64,000 nucleotides of DNA from Trichuris trichiura (lineage: Eukaryota > Nematoda > Enoplea > Trichinellida > Trichuridae): the NCBI GenBank assembly GCA_037903355.1, contig JBAJFE010000042.1:1128001-1192000 (forward strand). Direction: 5' to 3'. Under the pieces are notes generated by a model. It did not search any database, had not been told where the DNA came from, and saw only the letters and a program-made list of their open reading frames with translations. The translations under genes and the position numbers were made by a program. Positions 22,593-34,329 of this stretch are shown here, one piece after another (within the stretch, counting starts at the first letter, position 1; each line of letters begins with the position of its first letter).

Positions 22593-24585
22593 CGATGTAA
22601 ATGTAAAATAGAGGTATCTCATTATGCCTAAAGTATGGTTTTAGTTAATGGTGTATACGCTTTTAGAATTGATCAAAGGCGTGACAGAAGTCGCTTGGAT
22701 TTGACTTGGGTGAAAGCTGTGTCGTCATGCGTTAGGGACAACTGCTTTGCAGCATGTTGGACGAAGGTCCATTCAGCGGTACCCCTATAACGTGTTTCGC
22801 TGTAAGACGTGGCAAACAAATCGAGGCAGCAGAAGCTAATCACTCTCCGTGAGAGTCCCCTTCGCCAATGTACTCCACATAATGCTTATCGCGTGGAAGA
22901 AAAACCAGTATCCCCTATCTTTCAGTGAGAAAATAAAAAGAGATAAGCTCGACGAGGGGCTGCTTTTGCTTTAGTTAAGCAGTGAGCGTTTTGGCTTTGG
23001 CCTTTCTGGCTACAAATTCAGTTGGTACAACTGTGTGTTCTGTGCGCTTAAGCGATATACAAATTTTTACATTTTCTTTGCTTCCGTACGGTTAGAACGA
23101 CAGTTTATGAAGTTGTATTCAGCCGACTGGTCGAACGAAGAATTCGACATCCATTTTTTAGCTGTTTGCACCAGAAGTGGCTTTCCGACTTCTTTCTTGC
23201 TTTTCCCGCTTGTTCACTACTTACCTGCAGCTTCACGGCTTTGCGTTAGGTGTTCTAGATATTGTTCTAACCAAAAACGTTCGTTGTCGCCACCGCCCTT
23301 CATTACTCAAATCAAATGGTTGCATTTAGGCAAATAGAAAATGAGAAAACTGACCAGTTCGTTAGACAGTTGCGGTGAATCGGCTGTAATAGACACACTG
23401 AATCTTCCAGATGCGGAAGTGGAGACGTTAATAGGTATTCCATGTTTCAATTCTTCATTTGAATTTTTTTCCTGCCATACGGGATAGAGTCGACTATTCA
23501 AACTAATGTCTGTAGATGGTAGTTTGATCTAGCGGTGATGAAATCATTGTAAAAATGGTTGGGTTGGCTTTTAAAGCTTGTTCCCAATTTACTTGTTATA
23601 TACTTCATTAGTTAAGCGCAATTGGTAGCATGCGACGATCTGTCGCGTCTAAGTAATTTTGAAAACATCCAAACTTCTTGTACCATTGTCGGTAGGTTAA
23701 ATAATGACGACTGCTTGCGAGTGAGTGGACAGCAACAAGACGTCTGAAACAGTTATGCATGAGAATTGAATTGCAGTCGAGAAAACTGACTTTCTTAGTT
23801 GAGATGTCCGGATCATGGTCTTCTCACACACACAACCATAATAGTTTATCCTTCTCGCGATTGCACAAAAGATTACTCGAAATCTGCAAGATTATTTCAA
23901 ACTTTTATCATTAAAGGAAAGTCTGTTATTAACCTTGGTTTACTGAGTCAGGTGTTCATTTGGCGTCTTTTCCAGCGCAGTAGTTAGAATTCATTGACGA
24001 AATTCTGTTTCTCACGTCTATTATTGAATGGTTCTTTGCCATCAAAAGGCATAAGGAATAGAGCGTCAGTTAAGTTTGAACCTGCTAATCATGACAGTTC
24101 AGATTTAGACTTTTTACAGTACACGTTTTCCAGAAAGCAGTTGCGCCACCTGCGCGCGTACGCAAAACGTAGCATACATTTTGGAATGCAAGCTCTAACG
24201 CAGACTTTTTTTTACGGTAAAACGAACTAACAGGATAACACAAGGAAAGCTTTAGCGTTAAATGCGATGTATCATCTTTGAACAGTGAGTCAATAGGGGA
24301 AGACCTTTCACTGTACAATCGTTCAGTAGTTTATTTTGTATCAGCTTGCTGGTGTTGCAGTCTCGTTTATTGATGAAACTCGTTTGAGCCTACCGTACTG
24401 ATTAAGAGAAATAAAGTTCACTATCTGTTAAAGTAGCGCGGTCAGAGTTTCGTTACCCGCAGAGATCTGATCAGTGGCTGACTAGATGTGTTACTGACGT
24501 TTTTTTACTCAAAAAATTAAGCAATTGACTCCTCAACTTCTGTCCTCTAAACTTTAACACGACATGTGGAAAACTAAGGCAACAT
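22593..24585 (+). repeat. 2 kb repeat, copy A
   Basis: Collinear with 28173-30035 over its whole length, at roughly 80-90% identity by eye, with several indels. It begins near TATCTCATTATG and ends near GAAAACTAAGGCAACA. No terminal inverted repeat, LTR or target duplication was seen. A 54-codon open frame ending FITQIKWLHLGK (about 23170-23337) is kept in copy B but has no recognisable domain. Identity jumps in a core at 22740-22924. Confidence 0.85.
22740..22924. other. Highly conserved core of the 2 kb repeat (copy A)
   Basis: From CAACTGCTTTGCAGC to CCCTATCTTTC the two copies differ at about four positions, all transitions, with one identical run of more than 80 nt. The flanks differ at 10-20%. 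Small hairpins are visible (CTCTC-CGT-GAGAG; GGAC-GAAG-GTCC). A - strand open frame here is broken by TGA in this copy, so coding is unlikely. Confidence 0.5.
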
Positions 24586-27317
24586 CGAGTTCTTGAATAT
24601 GAGCCGAGGCGTGACTTGCCACCCAATGTAAAAAAATAAGATGGGATTTTATACTGCTGTACCATTTTTGTAAACGTAAAGAGAGATGTACTTGTTCAGC
24701 TTACTCAGGGTAGGTTTGTTGTGTGGGTTTTACGACATTTTAGAGTTGGCTGTAATAGAGAGATTGTGTCCTACATTGTTAGCTTAAGTTCATCGGTGTA
24801 AACATTCCCTAGGTCGTACAAGCGCGAATGATATTTTTTAAGTGCATATGATATCGCTTGCCGTTGTGAAACGAGTACTGGTAACAAGGGAGTTTTTCAT
24901 CTCAAAAACTAAATAGTATGAGCGGTGTTTAGCTCTTAGTATTTCATACCAGACAGACGCCGTTAAAGAAATTGTTTTTTTAGCACTGCTAAGGAACTTT
25001 GTTTAGCCGGTTCGGCGAACTGTCTACTAGTCTGATTGTCCTGTTGCTCCATGTAAGGGAAAATTTACTTCTTTTATGTCGGTAGACTTAGTCTGATTGA
25101 CAGATCGGTTCCTTACAAGATAGCATTGCGCGTTTGTCGATAGAGAGCTGAGAGAAATGTGCGACAATCTTCGAAACTGCTGTTGATCTTTAATCTTGTT
25201 TAAACGCAGCTGTCTTTTGCTTGTGTGTGTTATTTATTTAAGCTTTATCCTGAGTTACCTACGTTCGATCAATTATGGCATAAATTTTTTAAAATCAAGA
25301 TGTTCTTCCAGTAGCACGTTGTTATGCGATACGAATTGAATTGCCAAAACGGAAATTGTTAGCAGTAAAGAAATCTAGGTTTTTACGCATTTACATAGTC
25401 GCGAAAAAATTTTGTATTACCTTGCACTTTCTTCATCTTCCCATTATTACGGTAGTGCAATGGAGAATGCAAGTTGTCCTGAGTTGAACTTGAAAATCAT
25501 ATTTTTCAAGTGTTTGAATACTAGGCACGATCATACGTACGAAAAACGATTCTAGTTTTCGATTCATATTTCTACCAATCTTCCTAGGATTATCGCAAAC
25601 CCATCTACAATATTGCACAACACCTCGATGTTCATGTAACATAAATTACATGCGTAGACCTGGACGTTCATGTAACATCAATTACATGCGTACTCAATCA
25701 TTCGTGATTAGAATTAAGCGATAAATGCGATTTAAAGTTAACGCTATTTGCAATGGCACGTTGTTGTAGCTGTGCATTTCGATTTTTTCTATAGCGACTA
25801 CTTAATAGTGTAACTTCAATACGGCTTTGCACTTGCTTGTTTTTTGCCTTGAAAACGGGCAAATGAGCTAATAGCCAAAGAAACGGGCGGATGGAAAGCC
25901 GTATTGAAGGTTGATTATGAAAACGTATAAACCCTTTAAGAAACTTCTAATTTTTAGGAATAGCATCCATTCTTATTCTAAGCAGGTTTCTTCATTAATT
26001 ATGATAAATTCCACTATCTTGAAATAGCATGTTATAGGCAAAGTCGCTCAGCCAGCACGTAGCATGTAATACTAATATTTTCGTAAAGCAGAAATACCCA
26101 TAGAAAGTATCGCCGATATGCTGTTACTTTTAGCGGGACTTTTCTTTTAAGAAAGCTTCCATTTGTGCAGGTCGAATATGTGATCCCAAATAAGTCAGCC
26201 GTTATTCTACATACGATATAATGCCCACAGTTGCTAACATGGTGAGCTGCTTTTATCGGTTGTTTGCTTAGATTTTAAAAAACTTTATTAATTTTCTGAG
26301 ATTTAACACTTTCATTAGTCAGATTTTTGGAACCTTAGCCGATGGTCGATAATCAAGGACGACCAGGAAACCTTCGTATTCTGTTATTGCTCTGGACCGA
26401 ATTTTGTCTGCTAAAATGTGCTGCACATAGACTGCTAAGAATAATCATAGAGCTTACAGATTCACGCCTAATTTTATTCAATTTCCTCGTATGGCAATTC
26501 AGCGTTTCTTTATAGATTATTAGATACGTACTATCATACCTATGCCTACAGATCATACGCAGTTATTATTTTCTTGTACGGATTTTACTTGCGCTTCCAA
26601 ATTTTGCACTTGTCGTTTTACGCGCGCTGGTTTAAGTGTAGTTACCACTCTTTAAGCGTTCTGTATACTGATTCCAAAATTCGCAAACTTTGCATTTGTC
26701 TGTTTGATGCACAGTCCGTACTAAGCGCGATGCACTTTTGCTTTATTTTTCAATGTTTTTGAAATTAGAATTCAAACATCGCTAATCTTTTAGTACAAGT
26801 ATTAGAAAACTTTATTTAGCGTTTTTATTTGCTTTCAATTGGCGCGTCTAGCAGAGTGTCTTAAAAACTATTTTGCTAGATGTGATGGCATGTATGTGCT
26901 CTTCTGTTTAGTTTGTTTTAAAATTTTTTTCTAAACTTTTACGTCATTAGTATCTTTAAGCATGGTTCTTCAACTTTTGCGGTTTATTCGCCTTGCAGCA
27001 CAGATTCTGATCTAACAGTTTTCGTGCTCAGTGCAATTATGCACACGCTACAAAACCTATTATTGTTATATTTTGTACAGGCCTTATAAGTGTTCACTGA
27101 TCCAATTGTTAGCACTGACGACGGGCAAGAGAAGACCGAAAAGCGCCATAGTAAAAGTTTTGATCATCATCAAGTCCTTCCGTGTAGAAAACAGTATCAT
27201 GAAAATTAACGTACCTATTTCCCAGTGCTGTCTATTCAATGCCACAAAACCGCGCAGTTTCCTGCTACAGTTTTTTATCCAACATAGTTTTCCTATTAGT
27301 GATTGTAATTTTCAGGA
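24586..27317. other. Gene-free AT-rich stretch
   Basis: No gene supported. It contains a short tandem duplication at 25628-25692 (two units of GTTCATGTAACATnAATTACATGCGTA type) and the hairpin at 25814-25909. Confidence 0.5.
25814..25909. repeat. Inverted repeat with perfect 15-bp arms
   Basis: CTTCAATACGGCTTT (25814-25828) and its exact reverse complement (25895-25909), separated by 66 nt. No flanking target duplication was recognised. Confidence 0.7.
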
Positions 27318-30300
27318 ATGGTGGCGATAACTTGCATTCCTTTGCGTGGCCATTTGCATCATCGCTTTCCAATTCGTTCGGCATACCGAATCGGGTTTCC
27401 ATTCACCATTATCGTTTCTGGTAAGTCCTTTCTAATTCGGTATGGTATATAGGAGTCTTTTTTTTTATTATTCAGGATTTCTTTACGTTGACAACGGAGC
27501 ACCTGGGGCTGTGAAAGCTCTTAGGATTCGTTCATTGGTAAGTACAAATAAGCGCTTTCTACGGTTTCCATAATAAGTGCATACATGAAATCACCCTCTT
27601 TCTTTTATTATTGCGGCTACCGTCTCAAGTCGGTATCTTGTCCCTAAAGATTTGAAGATTTAAAGACAATTTGTGGGCTAATTCAGGACTGAGTAGCGTT
27701 CGGGTTCTTGCTTAAATTAAAGTCAGGTTCCGTTTAAGTTAGTAATTCTAAGCATTAGTTAACAGCAATGTTTTTTCAGCTGAATTCAGTTCAAAAAAAT
27801 TACAACAGTTTGCCGTTAAGCGCTTTTGGTTATCATGTTGACCATAGTTTCTCAACCTTTTTTGCCTCAGGGTTCACCAGGGCCCCCTAGGCCTTGTCGG
27901 AGCCCACTGTTGATAGGGATAATGTCCTGCCGCATTATCCTCCAGGGGGCCCCAGGGCCCACATTGAGAAACATTGATGTAGACGCAGTAAAAGTACTAC
28001 CACCGGCAATAATTAAATCTCAGTGCTTATGGACCAGCAAGCAGGTTAAATGCTTCGATTCGTTGCGCTTCTGTTGCTTAAAATTTTTTATTCAGCTTGC
28101 ATCTTCTCTGCTGCTGAGCATTATTCCTTTTGGTCATCATTCAATTTAATTGATCATTCCAAGACCTCTGTTGATGTAAAACAGAAGTATCTCATTATGC
28201 GTAAAGTACGGTTTTAGTTAATGCTGTATAAGCTTTCAGAATTGATCAAAGGTGGGATAGAAGCCGCCTGTATTTAACTTGGGTGAAAGTAGCGTCGTCA
28301 TACGTTAGGGGCAACTGCTTTGCAGCGTGTTGGACGAAGGTCCATTCAGCGGTACCCCTATAACGTGTTTCACTGTAAGACGTGGCAAACAAATCGAGGC
28401 AGCGGAAGCTAATCGCTCTCCGTGAGAGTCCCCTTCGCCAATGTACTCCACATAATGCTTATCGCGTGGAAGAAAAACCAGTATCCCCTATCTTTCGGCA
28501 AGAAAATGAAAAGAGATAAGCTCGACGAAGGGCTGCTTTTGCTTCAGTTAATCAGTTAGCATTTTGGCTGTGGCGTTTCTGGTTACAAATTCATTTGGTG
28601 CAACTGTGTGTTCTGTGCGCATATACGGGATACAAATTTTCACTTTTTTTTGCATCCGTGCGGTTCGAACTACAGTTTGTGAGATCGTATTCTGCCGACT
28701 GGTTGAACTGAGGATTCAAGTTTCATTTTTTTTAGCTCATTGGGCCAGAAGTGGCTTGCGGACTTCTTTCTTGGTTTTCCCGCTCGTTCACTACTTACCT
28801 GCAATTTCATGGCTTTGCGTTAGGTGTTCAAGGTATTATTCTGACCAAAGAAGTTCGTTTTGGCCACCGCGCTTCATTACTCAAATCAAATGGTTATACT
28901 TAGGCAAGTAGGAAATGCGAAAAGTGATCAGCCTAATAGATAGCTGCTGTAAATGGGCTGTAAGAGACACGCTGAATCTTCCAGTTGCGGAAATGGAGAC
29001 TTTAATAGGTATTCCACGCTTCAATTTTTCTTTTGAAGTTTTTTTATGCCGCACGGTATGGAGACTCGACTATTCAAACCAATGTCTTTAAGTGGTAGTT
29101 GGATTGATTGATGATGACTAAGTAATTTTGAAGACAGCAAAAGTTCTTATCCCGTCGTTGGCAGGTTAAATGATGCTTGTGAATGAGTGGACAGCGACAA
29201 AAAGTCTGGAACAGGTAGCACGAGAAATGTATTGCAGTCAGGAAAACTGACTTTCATAGTTAAAATGTCCGGGTCATGGTCTACTCATACACAACCATCA
29301 TAGTTTATTCCCCTCACAAAGGCACAATAGATTACCTGAAATGTGTAAAATTATTTAACATTTTTATCATTGAATAAAAGTGTTATTAATCTTGGTTCGC
29401 TGAGTTAGATGTTCATCTGACGTCTTTTCCAGCACAGTAGTTAGAATTTATTTATGAAATTTTGTTTCTCACGTCGATTACTGAATGGTTCCTTGCCGTT
29501 AAAAAGCATAAACAATAGAGTGTCAGTTAACGTTGAACCTGCTTATCATTATATTTCGAATTTAAATCTTTTATAGTACATTTTTTCCAGAAAGCAATTA
29601 CGCTGTTTATACACGTACGCAAAACGTAGCATATATTTTGGAGCGCAAGCTGTAGCTTAGATTTTGTGCGGTGAAAAGAACTGATAATGTAACACAAGGA
29701 AAGCTTCAACGGTTAAATGCGATGTAACGTTTTTAAGAAATGAGTCAACAGCGGAAAAATTTTCACTGTAAAATCGTTCAGTAGTTTTTTTGTATTGACC
29801 TGCTGCTGTTGCAGTCACATTTATTGATGAAACTCTTTTGACTCTACCGTACTGATTAAGAGAAATAAAGTTTACTATCTGTTAAAGTAGTGCGGTCAGA
29901 GTTTTGCTACCACAGAGATTTGATCAGTGGCTGACAAGATGTGTTACTGATCTTTTTCTTACTCAAAAAATTAAGCAATTGACTTCTCAACTTCTGTCCT
30001 CTAAACGTTAGCACGACATGTAGAAAACTAAGGCAACACCAATTTCCTCAGTGGAAATATTAGCGTGTTATGAGTAAAGCTGAATTTTACGTGTTATGAG
30101 TAAAGCTGAGTTTTCGTAACACTTCTTCAGAGAAGTTAGGGAAAGCTAGCTTGTATAGCGAACAAGCTGAAAAAACGAAGCAGATAGAGTATTTGTTGCA
30201 TGCCACAAAAACTGATACTTTAAGCGACGAAGCTAACAAGTGAATTATTGACCGATCATTAATGATCAAACTGGAAGCCAACGGAACGTCGGTACGACGC

Positions 30301-33161
30301 ATAAGACATCTTTGCAGCTTAGGTTTGCTATTGAAATTTTAAAATGAATCTGTTTCAAATGGTTTCTATGTTGGGTCAGGTGGACTTGGAGAGCGGACAG
30401 ACGCCTTTAGGCTTTATCGGTCGTTCATTACCGTCGTTCAGGCGTTTTCACCTGTCTCCACGCAATCGTAGATTTGTCAGCCAAAGATTTCTAAGCGGTT
30501 TGAAGCCACAAGAATTCTTCTTTCACTGTCTGTCCGATTGAGAGGTGACCAGTGAAACTGTCTGTTAGAAGTTTAAACGTTTTATATTTCCAGGGATTAA
30601 CGGACACGGCAGGGAATATTGTCAGTGATGCATAATTGAACATCTGGAAGGCCTTATGGCGAGCTACGACGTTACTGTCCAAGATTCTGGCCGTGGCGTC
30701 ATTCAGATGTTTCTGTCGTGAGCTTCTGATCATACTGGTTACTGACAAGTGCGTTTTCTTTGCAGTTTCTGTACGGTGAAGATGGATTTGACATAGTGCA
30801 GTCTTAGTCCATAAGCGGATCCTGCTGGGCAATCTGGACATGCTTTAAGTTTCTCTTTTGAACTACATGCCGTCTTTAGAAAAACATGCAGCTAAAAGAG
30901 CGTTCAAAAAGTGAAAACACACTTAAACTCCTGCGCATATACTTAGCGGCATAATGTTCGCCGTCTAAGCTGTTTATTATTCTTCAGCTCCTTGGTCGCC
31001 TCTTGGTAAGTAAATGCGTGACTACTTGTGGATTAGGTACTTCATCTGTCCTACCACTGCATAGCGCTTGTCTTTTTTGTAAAGCGATAAGTGCATGGAG
31101 TATGAGATAACTTTGTAGTTTACCAACAGGAAGCATTGTCCTTACATTAGCGAAGAAGAGAGCTGTATTCCTGCTAACATCAGTGGAAATTTGGATTAGA
31201 GTAGGGTTCAGGTGCTTAAAAGAGTTCACTTTTTGCATTGTTGTGAATCAGCTTATTATGTTAATGTTGTGTCAGGTTGTTGGAGGTGATGTTTGGATAT
31301 CAAATTATTCATACGACGTCAAGCCCAACCATTGGTGTGAGGCTTGAATTAAGATTTACGCTTTCCGGTAGGTTTTGTATGTAGTATTTTAATTTTTTCC
31401 GTCTCAGGTTCTACTTAGTCTTGCCATGACTGAAGTACGTTATTTTGTGCGACTTTTTGGCAGAAGTGTCTACCAAGCAATCGGTGAAAGGAATCCAGCA
31501 ATGCACGCTGAAGAAGAGAAGGGTAAGCGAATCCTCGCAACCGAAAGAGTTAACTTGAAAGTGCAGTTACGAACTGCTGTTTTACTTAAGTACGTTTTTT
31601 TGCTAGTTGTTCTTTAATCAACCTAACACATTCAACGCTACTTGTATCGGATGCAATCATATTCACACGATGCAAGAATTGTGCGGCATTAAGGCTGCTG
31701 CGATTTCTGTTGTTCAGCTTTCTCTTTTGCAGAATGCTTCAAAAGCAACGAGAGACCAATTATTCCTATTAAAGAAATGAAGTTTGTTTTTGCCCATTAC
31801 AGTATAGATGTTGATTATATAGTCCATACTGGCATGTATCAACAGTTTAACAGAACTTAAATGTACACCTCGACATCTCTGTTACAAGAAATGACACTTG
31901 AAACCACTATAGCATTCACGAAAGACGCAATACTCGAAAGTATTTCGAAGTGCACCTCTGTAGCAGCCACTGTTTGAAATTATGCATTATGGATATTGAA
32001 GAGTTTTTAAATACGCCTTCACCAGGAGTGGTCATTTTTCGATTGCCTCAAATTGGTACTGGATGCTTTGGTATTCTGTATCTTTCGTATTAGACAGAGT
32101 TGGAACCTTGATATGAACCTGTTGATAGCAACGTTTGTGGGCCTGATCGAATTGGTCAGATGTTATTTGTAGGGAACAGCGTTACCTGTTTAGCAGTACT
32201 ATTTGACACTACAGTGCACTTACTAAACTCTCATTGCGTGGAAGACTAAAAAAATGGACGCGTCGCCTATGGATGAATATTTTCCGAAATCACTATTACG
32301 ACGACGACACTACTTTTTTTCTCTTTTTAGTCTTTGTCAATTTTTTGTTTTATAACTCCGTCCAAGTTGCCTGTATAGCTTTCAGGGCGAAAACAAACCC
32401 GCAACCGTCAGCTTAAAGCTACTTTTAAGTGCTGCAACATTCAGATCAAGCTGAAAAGAAAAACACCGGAACGTCTGTGTACGTTGAAAGCGGTAAAGGT
32501 GACTGTCGTTCTCTGTATGAGTGGAATGGCGAAACTATACAGCTTAGTAAGAGTTCTGTAGTGTTCAGGCACTGTTCACGCGGAAGGGATATCAAGAATT
32601 GAACAAGTCGTAGAATGAAAAAAATATGGAATCGCTTCTCGAATGTTGGTGAGAAAGCTGATGAGTGAGCAGTCGATGAAAACATGAAATAACAGTTTTG
32701 CAGCTAAATGAATCCTCAACTTTGCTACGTTAAATATTTTTAAATCTCAAAATACGGTCAGGTTGTCCATAGCTGAACCTGCATACTTTTCTTATCGGTA
32801 TTTGATTTTAGTCGCGGTGCATATAGACGAAGAATCGGTAATTCAACGCAAGCTGTCCCATTTCGTATCAAGGTAAGATTGACATTGATAAATGCTGTGC
32901 GTCATCCAAGCCTTCGTACGAAATTATGTAGGTAGTAGTCTCGTAGTAGTTAATACTCCGTCTTTCGACTATTGCTAAGTTCTTGCGTAACGTTTCAGCT
33001 GAAAAGGCTCATGGAATAGTTTTTGCAATAGTTCTCGTTCTAACTTTCATGAATGTCGCCGAGTTTGCCTATGTTTTGTTTAAAGATTTTAAACTTATCG
33101 TACGTTGTAAAAAGATTGTAATTTTTTTCGTTTCTTCGTCTAACAGATTGCAATTTGGTGA
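27318..33161 (+). CDS. Candidate unidentified multi-exon gene with a C-terminal membrane segment
   Basis: Exon-like segments with good splice signals: 27318-27420 and 27476-27537 (55-bp intron, GTAAGT donor, strong pyrimidine acceptor), 30988-31005, 31408-31522, 32812-32872, 32999-33099, 33147-33161 (47-bp intron before it). Phases agree through the first five. The step from 32872 to 32999 does not fit, so an exon is missing or a boundary is wrong. Readable pieces include FLYVDNGAPGAVKALRIRSL, MTEVRYFVRLFGRSVYQ, VAVHIDEESVIQRKLSHFVS and a hydrophobic AHGIVFAIVLVLTFMNVAEF. I recognise no family. The ATG at 27318 may be internal, since TTTTCAG directly precedes it. The long second intron contains the MITE and repeat copy B. 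Confidence 0.33.
27843..27976. mobile_element. hAT-type MITE, 134 bp
   Basis: Starts CATAGTTTCTCAACC and ends TTGAGAAACATTG, imperfect terminal inverted repeats of the CAGTGTTTCTCAACC class used by hAT transposons. It is flanked by 8-bp target duplications ATGTTGAC / ATGTAGAC (7 of 8). The interior is GC-rich with GGGGCCC blocks. Non-autonomous; same family as 56015-56229. Confidence 0.85.
28173..30035 (+). repeat. 2 kb repeat, copy B
   Basis: Collinear with 22593-24585 in the same orientation, beginning about 200 bp right of the MITE. It has several small deletions relative to copy A. It keeps the open frame ending FITQIKWLYLGK (28564-28911). Confidence 0.85.
28320..28503. other. Highly conserved core of the 2 kb repeat (copy B)
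   Basis: Partner of 22740-22924. The run from CTCTCCGTGAGAG through the CCCTATCTTTC end is identical in both copies. Confidence 0.5.
30064..30117 (+). repeat. 27-bp tandem duplication
   Basis: Two adjacent copies of GTGTTATGAGTAAAGCTGAn followed by TTTT. Confidence 0.85.
31523..32811. other. No feature seen apart from being intron of the candidate + strand gene
   Basis: AT-rich; ORFs of 60-80 codons on either strand have no domain features and show no splice-site support. Confidence 0.4.
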
Positions 33162-33280
33162 TTTATTTTTTCGTCGGGCTGATCCATAACTCCCTATAGA
33201 ACAAGCATAACAGTATAAGTACTTATTGCGTAATTGAAGTACGGAATCTCGATTCCGTGGAAACTTTCATGAAGCGAAGT

Positions 33281-33312
33281 TTTCAAGAGGGCACGGTTCC
33301 CGTCTTCAGCGC
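33281..33312 (-). repeat. Hammerhead-like core (degenerate), - strand
   Basis: On the - strand it reads CTGAAGACGGGAACCGTGCC followed by CTCTTGAAAAC. This is the CTGANGA-stem-GAAA layout shared with the copies at 45.65, 46.34, 47.3, 51.38 and 62.15 kb. The GAAAGCTC end is decayed. Confidence 0.4.
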
Positions 33313-33879
33313 AAAATAAGTGAAATTTCTTCAATTATTGCTGTTAGGAACTAACCTAGCTTATTATTATTAGCCGAAAACTGTTCTGATTTTTTGTCTT
33401 CATGGTAAAGTTGTTCTTCTTGTTGTACTTATGTGTTTGGTTGCTGAAGAAGTACTACTCTTCCTTGAATAGCGCAAAGTAGAATACTTAGGCGCACACG
33501 TTGGCTATGGCGGCGTTTCTTTCCCTTGGCATTCGTTTTATTGTTTTTATTTTCTGGGCTTTCAAGCTTACTCGTCTGTCTTCAGCGACAGTGTTGATAG
33601 AAATGATTGCAACAGGGTGACTTTCCATAATCAGTATCGATGAACACGAAAGAAGAGTAGGCCACAAAGCTCTGAAAAACGTTTTAATGAAAGGTTGCTA
33701 CCTTTGTAAAATACTATAATGGAAACATACGAATCCCTTACAAGTTACGACGAATTTACCCAGAAGTCAGACAATTTCATCATGACACCATCCTGCGCCA
33801 AGGTAGCACTGCGGCAAACTGAATGAAAAATTTCATCCCGACGGATACAATTGGATACGTGCGTTAAACTTTCAGTGGA

Positions 33880-34310
33880 GGTACAAAATCTCAGCGCAAA
33901 GCTGTTCTCGCGTTAAGGTAAGCTTCCGCCAAACTAAATCTAAAAACATTGGGACGCGAAGCCATGAAATTTCGCTGCAAAGGTGATTTCGCATCAAAAC
34001 GAGGCGACCTCAAACTTTTTTTGGCGTAAACCGTGACAGGAAGCTTATCTCTGCGTCAAAATGATCAATTGTCAAAACAAAGCTGTCGTTAAACTTTCGG
34101 AGGGGGTTCTCCTCTACAGGCGAAGTCAAAGTATCCCTGCGTCAAAATGGGCTCGCGTCAAATATTTAGCGTGGTACACTTTGACGCGAAGCATCTCCGC
34201 GTCAAAATGTTCACGTGGCAAAACGAGGCTTGCGTCAAACTTTTTCCAGGGTTCATCTTGACGCAAAATCAAAATATCCCTGCGTCAAAATGGGCTCGCG
34301 TTATCAAGTT
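33880..34310 (+). repeat. Short irregular repeats containing GCGTCAAAATGGGCTCGCG
   Basis: The phrase CCCTGCGTCAAAATGGGCTC recurs at about 34135 and 34278, with looser versions (GCGTCAAAATG, GCGTCAAACTTT) in between. It leads directly into the 450-bp satellite array. The overlapping open frames are repeat artefacts. Confidence 0.6.
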
Positions 34311-34329
34311 ATAGATTCGGTTTGTCGCG

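Noticed and set aside
22740..22924. A protein-coding explanation for the conserved core (- strand open frame VFLPRDKHYVEY...)
   Set aside because: The frame is open in copy B but has a TGA in copy A, and the few differences do not favour third codon positions.
28655..28690. GGTTCGAACT in repeat copy B as a tRNA B-box
   Set aside because: No cloverleaf or A-box at the proper distance, and the matching site in copy A is altered.
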